Origin: CAZCYE01 sp964502775
GTDB lineage: Bacteria; Actinomycetota; Acidimicrobiia; IMCC26256; PALSA-555
Direction of reading: 5' to 3'
Assembly (NCBI GenBank): GCA_964502775.1
Contig: CAZCYE010000033.1
Location: 1 to 16,721 of the forward strand
DNA: 16,721 bases
Of the stretch, positions 12,728 through 16,721 are shown one piece after another (positions within the stretch are counted from its first letter, which is position 1; each line of letters begins with the position of its first letter). Both the position numbers and the translations under genes were made by a program. The notes under the pieces were generated by a model, which saw only the letters and a program-made list of their open reading frames with translations, did not search any database and was not told the origin of the DNA.

Positions 12728-13141
12728 TCAGCCGGTGCTGGAGACGGCTTTGCCCTTGGGTGATTCGGGCTTGCCCTTGGACGAGTCGGGCTTGCCCTTC
12801 TGCGTCTCGGGCTTGGCCGAGCCGCCGGAGTCACGCGAGTCGCCCGAATCCCCGGAACGGCCGGAGCGCCCTGCCCCGTCCGAGGATCCCCCGCCCGAGG
12901 CCCCATCGGACTTGGTGTCACCCGAGGACTCCCGCGACGGTGCCCGCTCGCCCGAGCGCTTGCCCCGGTTGTCGGTCTTGTAGAAGCCCGAGCCCTTCAG
13001 CACGATCCCGGCGGGGGTGAAGACCTTCAGCACCGGCCCCCCGCACGCACCCTCGTGGGTCACGAGCGGCTGGTCGGTGATCGACTGCCAGAGCTCGAAC
13101 TCCTCACCGCAGTCCCCACAGCGGTATCGGTACGTTGGCAT
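12728..13141 (-). CDS. FmdB-family zinc-ribbon protein with a repetitive Ser/Gly/Lys tail
   Basis: A 137-aa protein. Residues 1-55 match the FmdB putative regulatory zinc ribbon (MPTYRYRCGDCGEEFELWQS start, and KGSGFYKTDN near 49-58). The first cysteine pair is present (C8, C11), but the second pair is degenerate: HEGACGG at 29-35 keeps one Cys (C33) where C-x2-C is usual, with E30 or H29 in place of the other. The tail (about 60-137) is disordered, rich in Ser, Gly and Asp, with a heptad-like repeat KGKPDSS/KGKPESP/KGKAVSS. The ATG at 13141 has GGAGG four bases upstream. A minus-strand TAGCAT at 13221-13216 may be its -10. The function is unknown; metal sensing or RNA binding are guesses. 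Confidence 0.87.
   Translation of the reverse strand: MPTYRYRCGDCGEEFELWQSITDQPLVTHEGACGGPVLKVFTPAGIVLKGSGFYKTDNRGKRSGERAPSRESSGDTKSDGASGGGSSDGAGRSGRSGDSGDSRDSGGSAKPETQKGKPDSSKGKPESPKGKAVSSTG
12746..12808. repeat. Three 21-bp tandem repeats coding the FmdB-like tail
   Basis: Units begin at 12746, 12767 and 12788, each sharing CTTGCCCTT or a one-base variant. They encode heptads of the type KGKPxSx on the minus strand. The period is a whole number of codons, so copy-number changes keep the frame. Confidence 0.7.
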
Positions 13142-13215
13142 CGTGCCTCCGTTGGCACATCGAGCGCGCGCTCGCCGGGGTGGGTCGCGTTGGCAGTCCC
13201 TGGACGCGACTGCTA

Positions 13216-13221
13216 ATGCTA
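13216..13221 (-). promoter_or_regulatory. Candidate -10 TAGCAT for the FmdB-like gene
   Basis: On the minus strand TAGCAT fits TAnnnT and would start transcription about 68 bases before the ATG at 13141, leaving room for the GGAGG ribosome site. No clear -35 is seen. Confidence 0.3.
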
Positions 13222-13311
13222 GTCGTCTCGGTCCGGCCTCGGGCACAGAGGGACGAGACGCCGGCGCCCGCGAGTGCCGCGCCCGCGCCGGGCGCGGGAG
13301 AGAATGCGGCC

Positions 13312-13926
13312 GTGGACTCGATCGAGTGGGCGGGGGTGCTGGCCCCGGTGGCCTATCTCCTCGGGACGTTCCCGAGCGCGGGAGTGGTGGCGCGCTCGCG
13401 CGGCATCGACATCCTCACCGCGGGGTCGGGCAACCCCGGGGCGTCGAACGCCTTCCGGCTCTTCGGCTGGAAGGTGGGCCTCGCGGTGCTGGTCCTCGAC
13501 GTGGGCAAGGGGACGGCCGCCGGCGCGATCGGCCAGGCGGTCGACGGCAACCGTGGGGCCTACATCCTGGGGCTCGCCGCCGTGCTGGGGCACATGTTCC
13601 CCGTCACCCGGCGCTTCCGGGGCGGCCGCGGCGTGGCCACCGCCGCGGGCGTGATGATCGTGCTGTTCCCGGTCGTGATCCTGGTGTTGGCTGCCGTGTG
13701 GTTCGCCATCGCGCGTGGTCTGCACAAGGCCTCGGTGGCGTCGCTGGTGTGCGCCGTCGCCTTCCCGGCGATCGTCGCGGTGCGGGGCGACCCCGTGCTC
13801 GACGTGACCGTGGCGAGCCTCGTGGCTGCGCTCGTGGTCGTGCGCCACGCCGCCAACCTCCGCCGCCTCGTGCGGGGCGAGGAGCACGGCCTGGGCGGCG
13901 CGGGCCGCGGGGGCGTCGCGGCGTGA
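13312..13926 (+). CDS. plsY: Glycerol-3-phosphate acyltransferase PlsY
   Basis: PlsY transfers an acyl group from acyl-phosphate to glycerol 3-phosphate, the first step of phospholipid synthesis, in the membrane. The 204-aa length is normal. The three conserved motifs are seen: GTFPSAGVVAR at 18-28, GSGNPGASN at 38-46 and GHMFPVTRRFRGGRGVAT at 93-110, plus DVGKG at 63-67. Five hydrophobic segments fit the family topology. The GTG at 13312 is chosen from the family N-terminus; a GAGAAT hexamer (13300-13305), a weak -10, is six bases upstream, so the mRNA may be leaderless. Its TGA overlaps the GTG of galU (GTGA 13923-13926), so both are translated together. The basic C-terminal tail is Gly-rich. 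Confidence 0.95.
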   Translation: MDSIEWAGVLAPVAYLLGTFPSAGVVARSRGIDILTAGSGNPGASNAFRLFGWKVGLAVLVLDVGKGTAAGAIGQAVDGNRGAYILGLAAVLGHMFPVTRRFRGGRGVATAAGVMIVLFPVVILVLAAVWFAIARGLHKASVASLVCAVAFPAIVAVRGDPVLDVTVASLVAALVVVRHAANLRRLVRGEEHGLGGAGRGGVAA

Positions 13927-14864
13927 GCGCGTCACGGGTGACGACCGCGGTCATCCCGGCCGCGGGCATGGGCACGCGCTTCCTGCCTGCCACCAAGAGC
14001 CAGCCCAAGGAGCTGCTGCCGGTCGTGGACAAGCCCGTCATCCAGTACGCGGTGGAGGAGGCGGCGAGGGCGGGCCTGCGCGACGTGGTCGTGGTGACGG
14101 GGGAGGGCAAGCGGGCGATCGAGGCTCACTTCTCGCCCGATCCGGCGCTCGAGCGCTTCCTCGAGCGCGCCCACAAGCCGGAGCTGCTGGCCGAGGTGCG
14201 AGCGACGAGCGCCATCGCCGCGCTGCGCTACGTCGTCCAGGTCGAGCCCCTCGGCCTGGGCCACGCGGTCTCGGTGGCCCGCGACGCGGTGGGCGACGAG
14301 GGCTTCGCTGTCCTCCTGCCCGACGACCTCATCGTCGACGACGCGCGGTTGCTGCGCACGATGCTGGAGGTGCAGCGAGCGCACGGGGGCACGGTGCTCG
14401 CGCTGATGGAGGTGGCCGCGGGCGAGATCTCGTCGTACGGCTGCGCCGCCGTCGAGCCCGTCCAGCCCGCCGGTGCGCTCGAGGCGCTGGATCACGCGGA
14501 CCAGTCATCGCTCCCGGGGCGGCTCGTGCGGGTGCGCGGCCTCGTGGAGAAGCCGGCGCCGGCCGACGCGCCGTCCAACCTGGCTGTCCTGGGACGGTAC
14601 GTGTTCTCCCCCGAGATCTTCGGTGCGCTGGACCGCATCGTGCCCGGGGCGGGCGGCGAGCTCCAGCTCACCGATGCGATCGCACTTGCCCTGGAGGACG
14701 GGCCCGTGCACGGCGTCATCTTCACCGGGCGCCGCTACGACGTGGGGAACAAGGTTCACTTCCTGCGGGCGAACGTGGAGCTGGCGCTGGAGCGTGAGGA
14801 TCTGGGTCCGGAGGTCGCGGCATGGCTCGCGCCGCTCGCGGGGCGTCGGGAGGTCGCCGACTGA
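13923..14864 (+). CDS. galU: UTP-glucose-1-phosphate uridylyltransferase GalU
   Basis: GalU makes UDP-glucose from UTP and glucose 1-phosphate for cell-surface sugars. The 313-aa product has the usual length. Seen: the nucleotide-binding signature AVIPAAGMGTRFLPATKSQP at 9-28 followed by KELLPVVDKP; QVEPLGLGHAV in the middle; LLPDDLIVDD (metal-binding Asp region); VRGLVEKP near 203-210; and GGELQLTDAI and YDVGNKVHFLRANVELAL at the end. The GTG at 13923 overlaps the plsY stop (GTGA). In many actinobacteria galU is followed by a moeA/glp gene and its cell-division partner; here only a moaC remnant and a SepX/GlpR-like gene follow, after an opposed gene. Confidence 0.95.
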   Translation: MSASRVTTAVIPAAGMGTRFLPATKSQPKELLPVVDKPVIQYAVEEAARAGLRDVVVVTGEGKRAIEAHFSPDPALERFLERAHKPELLAEVRATSAIAALRYVVQVEPLGLGHAVSVARDAVGDEGFAVLLPDDLIVDDARLLRTMLEVQRAHGGTVLALMEVAAGEISSYGCAAVEPVQPAGALEALDHADQSSLPGRLVRVRGLVEKPAPADAPSNLAVLGRYVFSPEIFGALDRIVPGAGGELQLTDAIALALEDGPVHGVIFTGRRYDVGNKVHFLRANVELALEREDLGPEVAAWLAPLAGRREVAD

Positions 14865-14892
14865 CTCGGCCCGGCGCGCGGGCGGCGATTCC

Positions 14893-14908
14893 CTCGAGCT
14901 TGCTCGAG
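14893..14908. terminator. Hairpin 1 downstream of galU
   Basis: CTCGAGC-TT-GCTCGAG is a perfect 7-bp inverted repeat beginning 28 bases after the galU stop. No T-run follows. Confidence 0.4.
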
Positions 14909-14919
14909 CGGACATGACA

Positions 14920-14951
14920 CAGCCGGGGTCCCCGCCCCGGGTCCCCGGCTG
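14920..14951. terminator. Hairpin 2 downstream of galU
   Basis: CAGCCGGGG (14920-14928) pairs perfectly with CCCCGGCTG (14943-14951) across a 14-base GC-rich loop. This is the strongest terminator candidate for galU, although it lacks a T-tract. Confidence 0.5.
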
Positions 14952-14975
14952 CATCAAGTGCTGCGCTGCTCGCCT

Positions 14976-15004
14976 GCTCCGGCCAGCCCCAAGAAGGCCG
15001 GAGC
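14976..15004. terminator. Hairpin 3, downstream end of the small secreted-protein gene
   Basis: GCTCCGGCC (14976-14984) pairs perfectly with GGCCGGAGC (14996-15004) around an 11-base loop. It begins 36 bases past the stop of the minus-strand small-protein gene and probably ends that transcript. No T-run is present. Confidence 0.5.
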
Positions 15005-15040
15005 ACGCCGCGGCGCGTGACAGGTGGTCGGCGTGCCGGG

Positions 15041-15304
15041 TCAGCTCTCCCGGCAGCCAGGCAGCAGGGGGCTCCCAGCCGGAGCCCGGTATGCCACCGC
15101 GGAGGAGGTGTCGATGCCCCCGGCGCTCACCGTTCCCGACTCACAGGTCACGATGACCTCGGGAGCCGTGGAGGTACCGGGATCCGCGGCCGCGCCGCCG
15201 ATCCCGATGGTGAGCACCGCGCCGCCGGCCGCGCCGACAGCGATCGAAAGGCCGGCCAACGCCGCTCCCAGGCGGCGAGGGCGGGGACGGGACGTCCGAG
15301 CCAT
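15041..15304 (-). CDS. Small secreted protein (87 aa) of unknown function
   Basis: I do not recognise a family. Residues 1-40 form a classic signal peptide: a basic n-region with five Arg (MARTSRPRPRR), a long Ala/Gly/Ile hydrophobic core and AAA before the likely cleavage near 40. The mature part is only about 47 residues, with two cysteines (C54, C84) that could form one disulfide. The ATG at 15304 is chosen because AGAGAGGA (15317-15310 on minus) is an excellent ribosome site six bases upstream. It stands alone on the minus strand between galU and a moaC remnant, facing galU across a hairpin cluster. A promoter-like TTGACA and a structured leader of about 200 bases lie upstream. Confidence 0.7.
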   Translation of the reverse strand: MARTSRPRPRRLGAALAGLSIAVGAAGGAVLTIGIGGAAADPGTSTAPEVIVTCESGTVSAGGIDTSSAVAYRAPAGSPLLPGCRES

Positions 15305-15323
15305 CGTGTTCCTCTCTGGTCTG

Positions 15324-15384
15324 TTCGTTTCGTGCTCAGAAACGAAGACACCGGCCCCCAAAGGATATGGGGCCGGTTTCGCTT
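15324..15384 (-). promoter_or_regulatory. Structured 5' leader with two competing hairpins
   Basis: In the minus-strand transcript hairpin A is ACCGGCCCC (15377-15369) with GGGGCCGGT (15358-15350), loop of ten. Hairpin B is TTCGTTTC (15346-15339) with GAAACGAA (15331-15324), loop of seven, ending only seven bases before the ribosome site. AAGCGAA (15384-15378), just 5' of hairpin A, can pair with TTCGTTT (15346-15340), extending A by seven pairs (one G-U) and destroying B. The two states are mutually exclusive, as in a cis-acting RNA switch. No known riboswitch class is recognised. Confidence 0.4.
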
Positions 15385-15519
15385 GGCTCCCCGCCGGTCT
15401 GCAGCGACCAGTAACGGCCGGCGGATCAATGCCTCCCCGAGAGGTGGCTCGTTGTCATCGGTTCACCCACCGAGCGCCGCCCCCTAGTGGGTATGCGCCG
15501 CTCCGTGGTGGAACGGGTT

Positions 15520-15549
15520 CATATAACCACGCAGGGTGGTATCTGTCAA
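15520..15549 (-). promoter_or_regulatory. Candidate promoter of the small secreted-protein gene, with an operator-like dyad
   Basis: On the minus strand a perfect -35 TTGACA (15549-15544) is followed after 18 bases by TATATG (15525-15520), a partial -10. The spacer holds a perfect inverted repeat ACCAC-N5-GTGGT (15526-15540). Transcription from here would give a leader of about 210 bases. The plus strand also reads TATAAC at 15522-15527, so the direction is not certain. Confidence 0.4.
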
Positions 15550-15557
15550 GGGCGCCG

Positions 15558-15577
15558 GGAGTCACCATGTCCCTAGA
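15558..15577. repeat. 20-bp imperfect repeat, copy B (pairs with 10913-10932)
   Basis: Identical at 19 of 20 bases to the start region of the flippase-like gene. On plus it contains the first ATG (15567) in frame with the moaC remnant; on minus it contains an ATG at 15568 of a 37-codon ORF that I do not trust. Confidence 0.3.
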
Positions 15578-15632
15578 CTCCAGGCGTGTCGGCCTCGGAG
15601 TTCTCACCCCTGGACCCCGGAGTCCCTGGTGG

Positions 15633-15812
15633 ACAACCGTCGACCGGGCGGGCGTCGAGATGGAGGCCCTCACCTCGTGCGCCGTTGCCGCACTTACCAT
15701 CTACGACATGTGCAAATCCGTCGATCGGGGCATCACGGTCGGTGATCTCGCGCTGTGGGAGAAGACCGGCGGCCGGTCTGGCCACTGGCGGCGCGCAGAC
15801 GACCATGCATAA
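15633..15812 (+). pseudogene. moaC: 3' remnant of moaC (cyclic pyranopterin monophosphate synthase)
   Basis: MoaC makes cyclic pyranopterin monophosphate in molybdenum cofactor synthesis and is normally about 155-165 aa. Here only the last 60 residues or so are recognisable: VDRAGVEMEALTSCAVAALT, then IYDMCKSVDRG and EKTGGRSGHW. The fragment keeps the GVEMEAL glutamates and the YDMCK Asp/Lys region of the active site, but the N-terminal half, with the conserved LIPLCHP segment, is absent from all frames upstream. The frame stays open to 15024, but that part overlaps the opposed small gene and looks non-coding. An ATG at 15567 would give an 81-aa product. This is a decayed or truncated gene, or a chimeric join in the assembly. 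It ends with TAA. Confidence 0.75.
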
Positions 15813-15845
15813 TCCGAGATTTCCTGCGATTTCGTGGAGCAGATG

Positions 15846-15876
15846 TTGACCCACGCGCGCGCTTCGCGACTAGCCT
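15846..15876 (+). promoter_or_regulatory. Candidate promoter of the SepX/GlpR-like gene
   Basis: TTGACC (15846-15851) and TAGCCT (15871-15876, TAnnnT) are separated by 19 bases, slightly long. Transcription would start near 15883, about 70 bases before the GTG. Confidence 0.35.
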
Positions 15877-15886
15877 CGGTGTATTC

Positions 15887-15917
15887 CACGGCGGTGTCCT
15901 TGATGGATTCCGCCGTG
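15887..15917. promoter_or_regulatory. Inverted repeat before the SepX/GlpR-like gene
   Basis: CACGGCGG (15887-15894) pairs perfectly with CCGCCGTG (15910-15917) around a 15-base loop. It could end transcription from the moaC side or shape the 5' leader of the next gene. Confidence 0.35.
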
Positions 15918-15954
15918 TGTTCTTGAGGTCGAGCGGAGGGACTCTCACCAACTC

Positions 15955-16482
15955 GTGGCTGTCGTCGTCATCTTGATCCTCGCCGTGCTGTGGGCCGCGG
16001 TGCTGCTGCCCCCAGTGCTCCGGGCTCGCTCCGGCGGCGGTGGCAACGGGTTCGGCGAGTTCGGCTCTGCGCTCGGCGCCTTGGCCCGAAGGCGCCCCTC
16101 GGACCCCGGCGTCATGCCGCTCCAGCCCCTGATGGGCCCCGTGGCCGCGGCGCGCACCCTGGGCTCGCGGCCGCTGCCGGGCGCCATGAGTCCGATCCAG
16201 CGCCGTCGCCGCGACGTGCTCGTGGGGCTGCTCGGTCTCGCGGGCCTCACCTTCCTGATGGCCATGTTCGCGGGCAGCATCCCGTTCTGGGTGCTGCACG
16301 TGCTTGCCGACGCGCTGCTCGGTGGCTACGTGTACCTCCTGCTCCAGGTCAAGGGTCGGTCCCAGGAGCGCAAGCGCAAGGTGCGCCCGATCGTGGCCGC
16401 GGTGCCCCGCCACCTCCACGCCGTCCCCGATCCGGTTGCCCTGGGCGTGCCCTTGGGGCTGCGCCGCACCGCGTCGTACTGA
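15955..16482 (+). CDS. SepX/GlpR-like divisome membrane protein (probable)
   Basis: A 175-aa membrane protein. One membrane helix lies at the extreme N-terminus (2-22, VVILILAVLWAAVLLPPVL), followed by a cytoplasmic linker. An Arg cluster (RRRR at 83-86) is followed by two closely spaced helices (about 88-106 and 110-131, ending YVYLLLQVK), then a basic stretch KGRSQERKRKVR and a variable tail. This architecture matches the actinobacterial SepX/GlpR family, which stabilises the division septum and, in Corynebacterium, binds the gephyrin-like protein Glp. The location after galU and a moaC trace agrees with that assignment. GTG at 15955 is the only usual start in the open frame; GGAGGG lies 14 bases upstream, too far to be ideal. 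The family call is from architecture and context, not a search. Confidence 0.6.
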   Translation: MAVVVILILAVLWAAVLLPPVLRARSGGGGNGFGEFGSALGALARRRPSDPGVMPLQPLMGPVAAARTLGSRPLPGAMSPIQRRRRDVLVGLLGLAGLTFLMAMFAGSIPFWVLHVLADALLGGYVYLLLQVKGRSQERKRKVRPIVAAVPRHLHAVPDPVALGVPLGLRRTASY

Positions 16483-16523
16483 TCACGGCAGCACTCACCA
16501 AGAGGGCCGAAACCCCTCACTGA

Positions 16524-16529
16524 TACCCT
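16524..16529 (+). promoter_or_regulatory. -10 element TACCCT of the tRNA-Ala gene
   Basis: TACCCT (TAnnnT) would start transcription about five bases before the mature tRNA 5' end at 16541. No clear -35 is visible. Confidence 0.4.
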
Positions 16530-16540
16530 CGATTTCCCGC

Positions 16541-16614
16541 GGGGGTGTAGCTCAGCCCGGTAGAGCGCTACGTTCGCAACGTAGAAGTCGTGGGTTCAAG
16601 TCCCATCACCTCCA
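16541..16614 (+). tRNA. tRNA-Ala, anticodon CGC
   Basis: A complete 74-base cloverleaf. The acceptor stem GGGGGTG (16541-16547) pairs with CACCTCC (16607-16613) and includes the G3-U70 wobble that marks alanine tRNAs. D stem GCTC/GAGC. Anticodon stem CTACG/CGTAG around the loop TTCGCAA (16573-16579), giving anticodon CGC (reads GCG). T stem GTGGG/CCCAT around TTCAAGT. The discriminator base is A (16614). The following bases are CCG, so the CCA end is not fully encoded and must be added enzymatically. GCG is a frequent codon in GC-rich genomes such as this. Confidence 0.97.
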
Positions 16615-16721
16615 CCGATGTCGGCGTGCCCGGCCGAGTGCGAACCTTCACCGGCTGAGCGGAGCCTCCACGGCCCAGCTCGCTCGGCGCGCCAGTGCGA
16701 ACACGACGACACTGGCTCCGA
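16615..16721. other. Region downstream of the tRNA
   Basis: No gene is visible in these 107 bases. GCCAGTG (16691-16697) pairs perfectly with CACTGGC (16710-16716) around a 12-base loop and could be a weak terminator. There is no second copy of the tRNA 3' end here, so no sign of an integration site. Confidence 0.4.

Noticed and set aside
12746..12808. Short regular repeats considered as a CRISPR-like array.
   Set aside because: The units are contiguous 21-bp coding repeats without spacers and encode a Lys/Pro/Ser tail.
12619..12921. N-terminal extension of the SAF-domain protein, rich in Arg, Pro and Ser.
   Set aside because: It runs antiparallel frames through the FmdB-like gene and has skewed GC-rich composition; the ribosome site and membrane anchor support the start at 12618.
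15041..15361. A longer form of the small secreted protein starting MGAGVFVSEHETNRPERNT.
   Set aside because: Its start would be a TTG inside hairpin A with no ribosome site; the ATG at 15304 has a strong ribosome site and begins a proper signal peptide.
15455..15568. A 37-codon minus-strand ORF beginning MVTPGALDRYHPAW.
   Set aside because: The better promoter signals (TTGACA and the dyad) lie inside it and point past it; no ribosome site or family match is visible.
16541..16721. Possible tRNA-associated integration site for a mobile element.
   Set aside because: No duplicated tRNA 3' end, integrase or phage gene is visible downstream within the window.

Overview
The window is about 16.7 kb of very GC-rich DNA (roughly 70% by eye) from a high-GC actinobacterium. 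A WhiB-family regulator, a PAC2-family protein, an actinobacterial-type SepX/GlpR-like membrane protein, frequent GTG starts and TAnnnT-type -10 elements all fit Actinomycetota. The class Acidimicrobiia is my best guess but is not proven. A 100-N gap flanked by two identical 55-bp copies shows that this is a draft scaffold, probably metagenomic, whose two pieces really overlap.

Layout. (1) 1-2195, plus strand: the 3' two thirds of glnD, cut by the window edge, then a NUDIX hydrolase. (2) 2192-3409, minus strand: a pyrimidine unit made of a 13-codon leader ORF, an unknown 166-aa protein and pyrE, each joined to the next by an ATGA overlap; the false gap lies at its 5' end. (3) 3538-5816, plus: a secreted choice-of-anchor-E-like protein and an M20 metallopeptidase. 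(4) 5813-7588, minus: whiB-like regulator, then PAC2 and SRPBCC genes overlapping by GTGA. (5) 7779-8989, plus: LysR regulator and a LapA-like small membrane protein, ATGA-coupled. (6) 9047-13141, minus: FmdB-type zinc ribbon, SAF/CpaB-like protein, uppP, then a flippase-like membrane protein coupled to a PAP2/Aur1-type enzyme. (7) 13312-14864, plus: plsY and galU, GTGA-coupled. (8) 14865-16721: a convergent hairpin cluster, a small secreted-protein gene on minus with a long structured leader, a 3' remnant of moaC, a SepX/GlpR-like gene and tRNA-Ala(CGC).

Several genes concern the envelope: UppP recycles undecaprenyl phosphate, PlsY starts phospholipid synthesis, GalU makes UDP-glucose, and the flippase-like/PAP2 pair probably handles a lipid or polyprenyl-phosphate substrate. 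SepX/GlpR-like proteins act in cell division.

The points most worth a second look are: the leaderless 13-codon ORF coupled to the pyrE unit; a repeated TAnnnT-N6-(A/G)TG architecture predicting leaderless mRNAs at five gene heads; the truncated moaC remnant where a moeA/glp-moaC block would be expected between galU and the SepX/GlpR-like gene; and a leader with two mutually exclusive RNA folds before the small secreted-protein gene. I see no CRISPR array, insertion sequence, phage gene or toxin-antitoxin pair.
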